This document shows positions 35,705 to 44,387 of a stretch of 64,000 nt of DNA, one piece after another. Every line of letters begins with the position of its first letter. Position 1 is the first letter of the stretch. Location of the stretch: the NCBI RefSeq assembly GCF_002002735.1, contig NZ_MUNY01000045.1, positions 224,284 through 288,283 on the forward strand. Direction: 5' to 3'. The notes beneath the pieces were generated by a model. It worked only from the letters and a program-made list of their open reading frames with translations, was not told where the DNA came from and did not search any database. Position numbers and translations under genes: made by a program. Source of the stretch: Algoriphagus sp. A40. GTDB taxonomy: Bacteria; Bacteroidota; Bacteroidia; Cytophagales; Cyclobacteriaceae.

Positions 35705-36616
35705 ATGAAATACCCCATTTTAACCATCCTCTTCATCCTAATGGCAACATTTGTTCACGGCCAAAATCACACACTTCCACTTTGGCAAGGTACTCCTCCC
35801 CTACAGACAGCGATGGATCTGCAAGAAGACGTACGTCAAGAGGGTATTATCCGAATAGCCAATGTGCAAATTCCAACCATTGAGGTATATCTACCGGCCA
35901 AACAGATTTCAACTGGCAAGGCGGTGGTGATTTTCCCGGGTGGAGGTTATGGGATTTTAGCGTATGACTGGGAAGGAACTGATTTTGCAAAATGGTTGAA
36001 CTCGCAGGGAATCGCAGGCATCGTGGTCAAATACCGACTTCCGGTTTCCAAATCTCTTACCGATCCGAAGGAAGTTCCTCTGATGGACGCGCAGCGGGCC
36101 ATCCGTCTGGTAAGACAAAACGCTACGGCTTGGAATATCGATCCGGCCAAAGTCGGTGTGATGGGTTTCTCCGCAGGTGGACATTTGGCATCCACTATCA
36201 GCACCCAATACAAGCATGAAGTTGAGCGGCCAAAAGACGCTATTGATGCACTTTCGGCTCGGCCAGACTTCTCAATCTTGGCTTACCCAGTGATCACCTT
36301 CCAAGATGGCGCGGTGCATGGTGGTTCACGCAAAAACCTCATCGGCGATAATGCTTCAGCTGAACTGAAAGACCGCTTTTCCGGAGAATTGAATGTAAAT
36401 GCAGAGACTCCTCCCACTTTCCTGGTTCATGCCCAGGACGATGCCGGAGTTCCGATTGAAAATTCGCTGCTTTATTACCAAGCCCTCCACCAAAACGGAG
36501 TGAAAGCATCCTTGCACATTTACCCAACAGGTGGTCATGGTTTTGCTTTTGGACTTGGAAAAGGCGCGGTAGAAACCTGGAGAGAGGTGTTGTTGGCTTG
36601 GATGGCTGATTTGTAA
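35705..36616 (+). CDS. Secreted alpha/beta hydrolase, acetyl-xylan-esterase/lipase-like
   Basis: A 303-residue protein from ATG 35705 (MKYPILTILFILMATFVHGQ is the signal peptide; an upstream TTG at 35678 is less likely). HSL/BD-FAE-like features: IFPGGGYG oxyanion motif, GFSAGGHLAST nucleophile elbow, HAQDDAGVP acid and HGFAFG histidine. Such exported enzymes often remove acetyl or other acyl groups from plant or algal polysaccharides. No polysaccharide utilisation genes adjoin it, so the substrate is open. Confidence 0.86.
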   Translation: MKYPILTILFILMATFVHGQNHTLPLWQGTPPLQTAMDLQEDVRQEGIIRIANVQIPTIEVYLPAKQISTGKAVVIFPGGGYGILAYDWEGTDFAKWLNSQGIAGIVVKYRLPVSKSLTDPKEVPLMDAQRAIRLVRQNATAWNIDPAKVGVMGFSAGGHLASTISTQYKHEVERPKDAIDALSARPDFSILAYPVITFQDGAVHGGSRKNLIGDNASAELKDRFSGELNVNAETPPTFLVHAQDDAGVPIENSLLYYQALHQNGVKASLHIYPTGGHGFAFGLGKGAVETWREVLLAWMADL

Positions 36617-36632
36617 AATTGGGTCAACAGAC

Positions 36633-36736
36633 GACAGTCCACAGTCGACAGCCGCGAGTTGGTAACCCAAAGTTCTTTTTATTAAGTTCACTTCATCAAA
36701 ACACAACTGTGGTCCGTGGACCGTCAACCGTTGACA
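36633..36736. repeat. Paired heptad tracts before the HAD gene
   Basis: GACAGTC, CACAGTC, GACAGCC run in register at 36633-36653. GTGGTCC, GTGGACC, GTCAACC, GTTGACA run at 36709-36736, 7 bp before the HAD start codon. The two tracts are roughly complementary and could form a hairpin. No gene is seen in the gap. Confidence 0.6.
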
Positions 36737-36743
36737 AGAAAAC

Positions 36744-37439
36744 ATGCCCCTCAAAGTAATTGCCTTCGATGCAGACGATACCCTTTGGGTGAATGAGCCT
36801 TTTTTTCGCGAAGCGGAGGAAAAGTTTGCCAGCTTGTTGGAGGATTTTATGCCGCAGCATGCAATCATGAAGGAATTGTACCGGACCGAAATCGAAAATC
36901 TCGGTCTGTATGGATATGGAGTCAAGGGTTTTATGCTGTCCATGATCGAAACAGCTATGCGGATCTCCGATCATAAAATGCCGATGGCTTTGGTGGAAAA
37001 GGTCATCCAAATCGGTCGGGAAATGCTGGAAAAACCCGTGGAACTTCTGCCTGGAGTGGAAGAGGTCCTTCAATCTCTAAACGGCGACTATCGAATGGTA
37101 CTCGCTACCAAAGGGGATCTGCTGGATCAGGAACGAAAGTTGAAAAAATCCGGGCTTGAGAAGTACTTTCACCACATCGAGATAATGAGCGAAAAGAGAA
37201 CTTCCGATTTTGAGAAGCTCATCAGACATTTGGATGTGAAGCCTTCGGAATTTCTGATGATGGGAAATAGCCTGAAGTCGGACATCTTACCGGTATTGGA
37301 GCTGGGCGGACATGCCATTCACATTCCATTTCATATCACTTGGGTCCATGAGCAGATCGAGCATGAAGTGGAGCAGGAGCAGTTTTATACGGTCACTTGC
37401 ATCGCCGATGCCGCAGCACTCATTAAAACAATGAATTGA
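36744..37439 (+). CDS. HAD-superfamily hydrolase
   Basis: A 231-residue HAD phosphatase. Motif I is IAFDADDTLWVNE (nucleophile Asp and second Asp), motif II appears in VLATKGD, and motif III/IV in LMMGNSLKSDILPVLELGG. A helical cap sits between residues 20 and 85. The family dephosphorylates small molecules; YjjG- or PGP-like activities are possible, but the substrate cannot be read. The stop is followed within 3 bp by the ankyrin gene start, so they are probably co-transcribed. Confidence 0.87.
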   Translation: MPLKVIAFDADDTLWVNEPFFREAEEKFASLLEDFMPQHAIMKELYRTEIENLGLYGYGVKGFMLSMIETAMRISDHKMPMALVEKVIQIGREMLEKPVELLPGVEEVLQSLNGDYRMVLATKGDLLDQERKLKKSGLEKYFHHIEIMSEKRTSDFEKLIRHLDVKPSEFLMMGNSLKSDILPVLELGGHAIHIPFHITWVHEQIEHEVEQEQFYTVTCIADAAALIKTMN

Positions 37440-37441
37440 CA

Positions 37442-38179
37442 ATGAATGCCATGGATCTGAACATAGCCGTTGAACTCCACGATGTCGCTGGGATCAAGGC
37501 TATTTTAGCGTCTGGACCGGCCGAAAAACACTCCGCTGGAAAACCACTGATTTGGGTTCTGATCGGCGAGTATACGAGAGGTCCGAGATTCAAAGATTGC
37601 GTCAGAGTATTCTTGGAAAACGGTCACGGCTTGGGAGATCCAATCCTCGAAGCAGTCCTGTTGGATAACGTCGATCTCCTACGAAGATCGATCTTGGAAA
37701 ACCCCGGAGGAATTCACAACAAGCATTCACTCCCTTGCGCCTACACGCCTTTTTTGGAAGTCTCCTTGCTCCACATCTGCGCGGAATTCAACCACTTTTC
37801 GTGCGCGGAGGTTTTGATCAAAGCTGGATTGGATATCAATGCGAAAGCCGGAGTCGATGAATTCGGCTTTGGAGGTCAAACTCCCATCTTTCTTACGGTC
37901 AATCAGAATACCAACCAGTCCAAAGAAATGTTAGATTTCTGCTTGGAGCATGGCGCTGATCTGGATTATACTGTCCGGGGATTGATTTGGGGAAAAGGCT
38001 ATCCTTGGGAAACCCTCCTACCATCCGTCAATCCGATCAGCTATGCCATGATGGGTTTGCTGCCGCAGATGCACCGGAAAGAAGCGACAATCTCCGATGT
38101 GGTCTCGAAACTATTGAAACATCGATTTGGGATCGAATATCAGAGTCCGAATATTCCGAATAAGTATCTGAAAGGTTGA
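37442..38179 (+). CDS. Ankyrin-repeat protein
   Basis: A 245-residue protein from ATG 37442 (an upstream TTG at 37436 overlaps the HAD gene). Ankyrin-type helical repeats are visible: AVELHDVAGIKAILASG, LLHICAEFNHFSCAEVLIKAG and GQTPIFLTVN with a following helix. Such repeats bind proteins. There is no signal peptide, so it is cytoplasmic. It converges with the YwqK-type gene only 13 bp away. Function unknown. Confidence 0.75.
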   Translation: MNAMDLNIAVELHDVAGIKAILASGPAEKHSAGKPLIWVLIGEYTRGPRFKDCVRVFLENGHGLGDPILEAVLLDNVDLLRRSILENPGGIHNKHSLPCAYTPFLEVSLLHICAEFNHFSCAEVLIKAGLDINAKAGVDEFGFGGQTPIFLTVNQNTNQSKEMLDFCLEHGADLDYTVRGLIWGKGYPWETLLPSVNPISYAMMGLLPQMHRKEATISDVVSKLLKHRFGIEYQSPNIPNKYLKG

Positions 38180-38192
38180 GAGAATAAATAGG

Positions 38193-39506
38193 CTAAGGGA
38201 AAGATTTGTATTCTTCTAGCCATAGACTTACTTTAAGCCAAAGGTAGGATTTGACCGGAACCCCATTCTTCAGGCCAGGTTCAAATTCAAGTTTGGGAAA
38301 AATCGCCTCAATGGATTGGGAGACATATCCATTGTCAGCAGTAAAAAATTCATTCCCAATCACTTTTCCATTTTCATCAATGTGAAGAAGATAAGACCCG
38401 AACATTTTTTTGTCCCATCCATAAACACTGAAAACATCTTGAGAAACAGTAATTAAAGGGAGCACCTCTTCTTTATTTAACAGTCGAGGATATTGATCGG
38501 ATAGTTCGTATTCCTTTTGAATCAAGTACGATTCAAGCTCCTCTGTTTCGATTTCTACCACCAACTTTGGCTGATCAAAAAGAGGCATTTCCTGAAACTC
38601 TAGCACTTTGCCATTTTTGATCAGGTATTCTTGGTGAAGCTTTCCATTCGGGTAAAATTTCTTGGAGTACCCATCTGTTTTCCCATCGAGCATCTCCCGA
38701 TATTCTATCAGAATGCCGTTTATAAACATTCTTTGGATTCCATCCTCCAAATAATTCTTGAATTGATATTCATACCTAAAGACGGATTCTGGCACTGTCC
38801 CTGACTCATAGATATAAGATCCGTTACCGTCCTTCAGCAAATGTTCCCCCTTTTCATCCCAAAAATTAAGGTACTTAGGAGGAGCTTCCCGACGATCCAC
38901 TTCCAGCATTTTTGAGCCATCGGGATAGAATTCAAGATAAGGAGCTGTATGATTTCCATTTTCATCCATAAAGTAGGAATACTTGACTTCGCCGTTTTCA
39001 TACCAATAAGTTTGAGGTCCGATCTTTTTATAATTAGAATCTTCATTTCCTAGATAGGAAAGTTGCCCATTTGGATGATAATACCTGATTTCTTTGATGT
39101 CAGAATCTGCGAAAAGCACCTCCTCCCGGTCTAAAGTCCCATCTTCATCAAAATATCGCTGCAAGCCAACCTGCACACCATTTTCATAGTTCAACTCTTT
39201 CAATAAAACCCCATCAGGAGATTGAATTTTCATACTTCCCTCCTTTTTATTGTTTTTCACCTCAACCTCTTTTGTGCCTTGGGTAAGTGGGTCAAATGAG
39301 AGGGCCTTTCCGGAAAAAGTCTTTGGAAAAATTTCTCCATTTTCATCACGCACATACAGGTGAGAATTTGCCCGGACAAAAGCCTCGACTCTACTTTCCG
39401 AAGAATCCTTATTTGCATAAAAAGCTTGGTCTAAACTATCCAACTTTAAATCTATCCAGACCTCTTCCTTAGGCCGATTCTGATACCATACTTCTGCTTT
39501 TTCCAA
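38193..39506 (-). CDS. YwqK-repeat protein with TonB-like C-terminus (3' part of a frameshifted gene)
   Basis: 437 codons with several MORN-like YwqK repeats (YHPNGQLSYLG, YWYENGEVKYSYF, YPDGSKMLEV, FYPNGKLHQEYLIKNGK). The last 95 residues resemble the TonB C-terminal fold (LLHIDENGKVIG, then FPKLEFEPGLKNGVPV). The apparent TTG start lies within the upstream reading frame, and its first residues (ILEKAEVWYQNRPKEE, DSLDQAFYANKD) continue a DUF4375/DMP19-like domain started there. I regard it as the 3' part of one gene split by a +1 frameshift near 39515-39530. Function unknown. Confidence 0.7.
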   Translation of the reverse strand: MEKAEVWYQNRPKEEVWIDLKLDSLDQAFYANKDSSESRVEAFVRANSHLYVRDENGEIFPKTFSGKALSFDPLTQGTKEVEVKNNKKEGSMKIQSPDGVLLKELNYENGVQVGLQRYFDEDGTLDREEVLFADSDIKEIRYYHPNGQLSYLGNEDSNYKKIGPQTYWYENGEVKYSYFMDENGNHTAPYLEFYPDGSKMLEVDRREAPPKYLNFWDEKGEHLLKDGNGSYIYESGTVPESVFRYEYQFKNYLEDGIQRMFINGILIEYREMLDGKTDGYSKKFYPNGKLHQEYLIKNGKVLEFQEMPLFDQPKLVVEIETEELESYLIQKEYELSDQYPRLLNKEEVLPLITVSQDVFSVYGWDKKMFGSYLLHIDENGKVIGNEFFTADNGYVSQSIEAIFPKLEFEPGLKNGVPVKSYLWLKVSLWLEEYKSFP

Positions 39507-39930
39507 GATTTCCCATCCTTTCTTCTTCCCCTACTCTCTTGTAAAACTTCTTGATTTCCGGAATCATGTAGCCATATCCATTGTCAAAAAAATTTGAGAA
39601 GCCTCCATCGGAAACATTCCACGCCAAATAGGAGAAAAAATATAATTCCTTAAGTTCAGGCCGGAGTTTTTGAATAAGTCGTTCAAATTGGTCTTCGGAA
39701 TAAAAGTAAGGTAGGCCACCAATCAAACCATAGAGGAAGGAGCCCTTTTCCAATGTGAAATAGTCGCCATAGGTCATTTGAGGAAATCCCTGATCTGGAA
39801 AATCTATTAACAAAGGTTTTTGAATTGGTGACACTTGCCCATGAACCGAATGTCCAAATCCGAAAACCGTCAATAAAAAAATCAGATAGAACCGAGAAAA
39901 TTCTAAAGAAAGAAAACTCATGGAAGGCAT
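39469..39930 (-). CDS. DUF4375/DMP19-like N-terminal part of the split gene
   Basis: 153 codons. A signal peptide (FYLIFLLTVFGFGHSVHGQ) is followed by a domain with LAWNVSDGGFSNFFDNGYG, the glycine/phenylalanine core of DMP19-like DUF4375 proteins. The frame reads KKFYKRVGEEERMGN and soon stops. The other frame supplies KGWEILEKAEVWYQ, the expected family continuation. Removing one base from the GGGGAAGAAGAAAGG tract joins both ORFs into one exported protein of about 578 residues. Either a true pseudogene, programmed or phase-variable frameshifting, or a sequencing error. Confidence 0.65.
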   Translation of the reverse strand: MPSMSFLSLEFSRFYLIFLLTVFGFGHSVHGQVSPIQKPLLIDFPDQGFPQMTYGDYFTLEKGSFLYGLIGGLPYFYSEDQFERLIQKLRPELKELYFFSYLAWNVSDGGFSNFFDNGYGYMIPEIKKFYKRVGEEERMGNLGKSRSMVSESA

Positions 39931-40017
39931 TATTGAGAATCAAATTGAACCCCCAATAACTAATTTCTATTCAGAATTTCCAACTTTTTCATTGAAAAAA
40001 CAACTATAAAAGCATTC

Positions 40018-41658
40018 TCAATTCTCCAGCACCTGCTTTTCTTCCAACAGAACTTTTCTCAACTTCTGATAGTCCAATTCCTGGACGGCGATCTTTCCGT
40101 CAATCGAAAGTGATGCAGCCGCAGCCGCTGACTGTCCTAAGATCATGAAGACCGGCTCCATTCGGATCGAGCCAAAAGCCGTGTGTGAACTCGAAACGCA
40201 AATCGGAACGAGCAGATTGGTACATTCCTCTTTTTTGGGAATCAATGTCCCGTAGGAAATCGAATAGGGCTGCTTTGGGTGAACTCCGATGTCGCCTTCA
40301 TTTTGCACAAAACCTCCCGGCGTGACAAATCGCTGCGTATTGTGCGAATCCAGGGAATAGGACCCCATACCCACAGGCTGGGGAACTGCTTTGGCCCCCA
40401 ACACATCGTGCTCTGTCATCACATAGGCTCCGATCATTCGTCGTGCTTCACGTACATAAATCTGATGCGGCCAGTTGCCGTTGTCTGTAAACTCGTCTTT
40501 TGCCAGGCCGTAGTGGGACATTTCTTTCCGAACATCTTCAGGCACCTGGGGATCATTTGAGAGAAAATACAACAGCCCTTTTTGATAATCTTCATGCTGC
40601 TTGATGATTTCTCTTCTTCGGGCATAAGTAGCCTCCGGATATTCGTAGTTTTTCCCAATGTAATCGGTGCTAAATGGCCCATGGTTATTGGTGTCAGTCT
40701 TCAAGTTGGGAATGGGGTCATATTTATCGAAAGTCTCTGTCCAACCGGCTGCATACACCCGTGCCAGTAGCTCATAGCGTGCTGGATCGTAGTTGGAAGG
40801 CTTCGCGAAAGGAACCTGGTTAGCCGGATTTCTGCTCAGAGCCATCCGGAAATTGTATGCCTGAAGGAGTTTATCACCTTCTCCGTTCTTGCTGGGAGGA
40901 TTGGGAGAAATCTCCGGCAAAAGCCCACTCGCGGGGTCTCCGGGAATCTTGTAAGCACTGACCGAATCCATAAAATAATGCCGGTGCTGATAAGTACCGA
41001 CCTGAACACCGTTCCAGGATTCCCCATAAACCGAGTTTGCCTCTCTGCCTACATGATAGCTCACTCCGGCAGCAGCCATCAAGTCACCTTCGTAGGTGGC
41101 GTCGATGAAGACTTTTCCTGAATAGGTTTTCCCCGAAACCATTTGGATGGAAGCTATTTTCCCATTCTCCATTTTAACTCCGGACTCGCGGTTTAGCCAT
41201 TCATTTCGATGTATTTCAAGTTGATTTTCTTTCACAAAATCCTCAAAAACCCGCTCTGCAGCATGTGGTTCAAAGATCCACATCGTTCGGTTTTCTCCGT
41301 CTATTGCAGGTGTTCCTTGACCTTTGTTGCCATATTCCTCCCGCTTCTGCCATTTCCAGGCAGAATCTTGCTGGTAGTGCAAATAGAGTCGGTGGTAAAA
41401 CTCCCTCGCCAGTCCACCGATTACAGCCTTATTGCCGGTATCGGTAAATCCAAGTCCACCAGCGGACAACCCTCCCAAGTGCTTGTCCGGGGATACCACC
41501 AGAACTGATTTCCCCATCTTTTTGGCCTGAACAGCTGCGGTAATCGCCGCTGAAGTTCCCCCGTAGATGATGATATCGGCTTGGTACGTTTGGGAAAAGC
41601 CGGTTGAAACAAAGAAGGTCGAAAAGAAAATGGCAATCAGACCGGATACAAGCTTCAT
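40018..41658 (-). CDS. Exported FAD-dependent oxidoreductase (FAD_oxidored type)
   Basis: A 546-residue protein from ATG at 41658 (MKLVSGLIAIFFSTFFVS signal peptide); the open frame extends to 41835 but that part is hydrophobic junk without family similarity. The FAD-binding entry is DIIIYGGTSAAITAAVQAKKMG, then LGGLSAGGLG and later DATYEGDLMAAAGVSY. The family (PF12831-like) occurs in polysaccharide-related loci of Bacteroidota and Planctomycetes, with undefined substrates. It lies 178 bp downstream of the DUF6807 gene on the same strand and may belong to that exported sugar-modification group. Confidence 0.84.
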   Translation of the reverse strand: MKLVSGLIAIFFSTFFVSTGFSQTYQADIIIYGGTSAAITAAVQAKKMGKSVLVVSPDKHLGGLSAGGLGFTDTGNKAVIGGLAREFYHRLYLHYQQDSAWKWQKREEYGNKGQGTPAIDGENRTMWIFEPHAAERVFEDFVKENQLEIHRNEWLNRESGVKMENGKIASIQMVSGKTYSGKVFIDATYEGDLMAAAGVSYHVGREANSVYGESWNGVQVGTYQHRHYFMDSVSAYKIPGDPASGLLPEISPNPPSKNGEGDKLLQAYNFRMALSRNPANQVPFAKPSNYDPARYELLARVYAAGWTETFDKYDPIPNLKTDTNNHGPFSTDYIGKNYEYPEATYARRREIIKQHEDYQKGLLYFLSNDPQVPEDVRKEMSHYGLAKDEFTDNGNWPHQIYVREARRMIGAYVMTEHDVLGAKAVPQPVGMGSYSLDSHNTQRFVTPGGFVQNEGDIGVHPKQPYSISYGTLIPKKEECTNLLVPICVSSSHTAFGSIRMEPVFMILGQSAAAAASLSIDGKIAVQELDYQKLRKVLLEEKQVLEN

Positions 41659-41836
41659 GGGTTTTGGGTTTGGAATCAAAAATTTATGGAATTGCATTCG
41701 AAAAAACGAATCGAAATAGTTCCAGTGGTTCGACAGGACTTTTATAGAAAAAGACATTAGGAGTTTTGAGATTTTGAAATCAGAAAACCTCTGAAAAAAG
41801 AAAAGGAGGAAAAACTTCCTCCTTTCGTTGATCAAT

Positions 41837-42919
41837 TTACTTCACTTTGCTGAAGGCTTCAAATTCCTGATTCAGCTTCTCGTCACTTTCGTCACCATCT
41901 GAATCTACAATAATCCGGTATCTGAAAGTGGCTGACTTGCCTGGAGCAATCTTGAAGTTCAGTTCGTCTTTTCCACCGCTCAATGACTTTTGTCCAAGGG
42001 TATTTGCAGCAAACAGGCCATAGCCTCTTGCATGCCAATAGGTCGGGAAACCGGGATTTCCGGGATGGTCGATAATCGCTAAGTCGATCTTTTCTCCCTT
42101 GATTTCTCCTGAAAGATCTACCCAATTGGCTCTGGTTCCCCAAACAGCATCTCCTTCTTTACCTGCGGCACTTCGGTAGAGACCGTTTACCCCTTCATTG
42201 TTTAGGGAGGGAACATCTGTAGCGATACCGCTGGCATCAGTGAAAATCTCCGGCTTGTCGGATGGATGCTCAAGCTGACGAGCTACCCGGATGCCCAGCA
42301 TGCCTTCCTTGTTGTCAGTCAAAGCGACTTCTTTAGACTGCGCAGTCAGGGTGGTGATCCGGTCGATGACTCTTTTGTTTCCTTCTACGCTGAATACAAA
42401 AGTGGTTTTTTCCTTGAGCAATACTTCTCCCTTAGAGTTCACCCAATCCATACCAACTTCCAGTTCGGCTTTGTCTTTTCCTTCTTTGGCTTTGAGGATT
42501 CCTGTATGGACAATGGTACCGTATTTTTCCTTTTTATCAGCAGGGATTGCATCGGAATTGTTCCAAAAATCAAGGCCATTCACATCTCCATAGTTGAACC
42601 AAAGTCCGATATGGTGAGGATGGTCCACCCGCTCTCCGGGACGTGGTGCCAATGGATAGCCCCGGGTGATGTCGTTTCCTTTTGCAGATTTGATTGGGTA
42701 CAAAACAGGCTTTTCAATAGTCTCGGGATAGAGATATGCGGTAAATAGCTTGCCGTCAACCAGTACTTCCACCTTTTTCTCACCATCTTTTCTTACCAAG
42801 GTTACCGAACCGGGCTTTGGTAATAAATCAGAGTTTGTGGGATTTTTCACCTCTGAGGATTCAGAATTGGAAATCAAAATCATTCCGGTCAGAATCCCGG
42901 TCTTTAATAGATTAAACAT
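41837..42919 (-). CDS. DUF6807 (PmoA-like) family protein
   Basis: A 360-residue protein with a hydrophobic N-terminal segment suggesting export. Family features: RPGERVDHPHHIGLWFNYGDVNGLDFW, and near the end NPGFPTYWHARGYGLFAANTLG. The family is annotated as DUF6807 or 'PmoA' and is often found next to Gfo/Idh/MocA dehydrogenases. Its biochemical function is not established; conserved His residues hint at metal or sugar binding. It is 11 bp downstream of the Tat-exported dehydrogenase, so they form an operon. Confidence 0.8.
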   Translation of the reverse strand: MFNLLKTGILTGMILISNSESSEVKNPTNSDLLPKPGSVTLVRKDGEKKVEVLVDGKLFTAYLYPETIEKPVLYPIKSAKGNDITRGYPLAPRPGERVDHPHHIGLWFNYGDVNGLDFWNNSDAIPADKKEKYGTIVHTGILKAKEGKDKAELEVGMDWVNSKGEVLLKEKTTFVFSVEGNKRVIDRITTLTAQSKEVALTDNKEGMLGIRVARQLEHPSDKPEIFTDASGIATDVPSLNNEGVNGLYRSAAGKEGDAVWGTRANWVDLSGEIKGEKIDLAIIDHPGNPGFPTYWHARGYGLFAANTLGQKSLSGGKDELNFKIAPGKSATFRYRIIVDSDGDESDEKLNQEFEAFSKVK

Positions 42920-42930
42920 TTTTTATTGAA

Positions 42931-44292
42931 TTAATATTGAAATACTTTTCCTCCTGCCAAGACTTCCTGCTTAGCCTCATCGAAGGTTACAAACTGACCG
43001 GTTCTCAGTGCAGCAGTAGTCATAATGTTGGCAATGGAATGATTGTAACCTGCCATTACATCTGCATTTGGTTTTTTGCGTGAGCGGACACAATCCATCC
43101 AGTTTCTCATGTGTGCGGAAGTGAGGTCATCCACTCCTGTATCTGCACTGGTCTCGGTCGGCACTGCTTCTCCGAGTGCCATTTCTGGTAAAAGGTTGGC
43201 TTTCATACCCATAGCTCCGGCGTTTCTTTCACTCAATCCACCGTTTGGTGTGATCTTGTTGGTATCGAGATTGAGCTCGCCACCATTTGAGTAATAGATT
43301 TCCTTGGTGCCACCTGCTCCGTTGGTGAATCTGGATGAATAGGTTACCTGGAATCCTTTGGTTTTGTCGTCCAGTGGGCCATAGTCGAATACCGCAGTCA
43401 TGGTATCAAAATTTTGGCGCCCGTCTTTCCAGAGGTAAATTCCACCGTTAGCTGCTACGCTTCTTGGGTGTGGCAAGTCGGTAAACCAGTGTACTGTATC
43501 GATCTGGTGAGCCATCCACTGGCCCGGGATCCCGGATGAAAATGGCCAAAACAGTCTAAACTCCAGGTATTTTCTAGGATCCCAGTCCTGAACAGGACGG
43601 TTCATCAAGTACCTGGTCCAGTCAGTATCTTCTTTTCTGAGCTGGGTGGCAAGTTCCGTTCTTCTCCATCTGCCGGGCTGGTTCACATTCCAGGTCATTT
43701 CCACGGCCACGATGTCTCCGAATTTCCCCTCTTTGATGAATTTGTTAGCAGCATGGTAGTTGGCACCGCTTCGTCTTTGGGAGCCAATTTGTATGATTTT
43801 GCCGGTTCGAAGTGCGGCTTCTTTTGCAGCACGGGCATCTGCCATCGTCTCTGCAAAAGGTTTCTCCACATAAACATCCCGACCGGCTTCCACTGCTTCT
43901 TTGCAATGCAGTGCATGTTGGAAATCCGCCGTACTGATGATTACCGCATCGACATCCTTTCGGTCATACAGCTCCTCGTTGTTACGGGCAGTGGCGATGG
44001 TATTTCCTGTTTTCTCTTTGACGAAGGCAACAGCCTCGTCTCTTCGACGGTTCCAGATATCCGAAACTGCTGTGAATTCGAAGTTCATTTCTTTGGCATG
44101 AACCTGCATAGCCGGGATCAAAGCTCCTCTGGCACGATCGGAAAATCCGACAATACCGACATTTACCCGGTCATTTGCCCCAAGGATCTTGCTGTAGCTG
44201 CTGGCTGGGAAAGCCAAAGCACCCAAGCCTACTCCTGCTGTAGTGAGGACGGACTTTTTCAGAAAGTCCCTTCTTGAATTATCTGTACTCAT
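42931..44292 (-). CDS. Tat-exported Gfo/Idh/MocA family dehydrogenase
   Basis: A 453-residue protein with a twin-arginine signal (NSRRDFLKKSVLTTAGVG). The Rossmann domain starts RVNVGIVGFSDRARG and the EKP motif is in DVYVEKPFAETM. The C-terminal domain contains QIDTVHWFTDLPHPRS and a large beta-sheet region. Tat export means that it is folded with its NAD(P) cofactor before secretion, as in periplasmic glucose-fructose oxidoreductase. Together with DUF6807 and the exported TIM-barrel isomerase it may oxidise sugars or glycosides in the periplasm. The substrate is unknown. Confidence 0.87.
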   Translation of the reverse strand: MSTDNSRRDFLKKSVLTTAGVGLGALAFPASSYSKILGANDRVNVGIVGFSDRARGALIPAMQVHAKEMNFEFTAVSDIWNRRRDEAVAFVKEKTGNTIATARNNEELYDRKDVDAVIISTADFQHALHCKEAVEAGRDVYVEKPFAETMADARAAKEAALRTGKIIQIGSQRRSGANYHAANKFIKEGKFGDIVAVEMTWNVNQPGRWRRTELATQLRKEDTDWTRYLMNRPVQDWDPRKYLEFRLFWPFSSGIPGQWMAHQIDTVHWFTDLPHPRSVAANGGIYLWKDGRQNFDTMTAVFDYGPLDDKTKGFQVTYSSRFTNGAGGTKEIYYSNGGELNLDTNKITPNGGLSERNAGAMGMKANLLPEMALGEAVPTETSADTGVDDLTSAHMRNWMDCVRSRKKPNADVMAGYNHSIANIMTTAALRTGQFVTFDEAKQEVLAGGKVFQY

Positions 44293-44387
44293 GGTTATGT
44301 TGTGGTTATTGTTTTACCTTTTCCTTTTTTTACAAAAAGCCAAAATCAGTTCGGCAATTCACCCCAATTCAATACCTCTTAGGAGGC

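Noticed and set aside
41659..41835. N-terminal extension of the FAD oxidoreductase to 41835
   Set aside because: The signal peptide begins at the internal ATG (41658); the extension has no family similarity.
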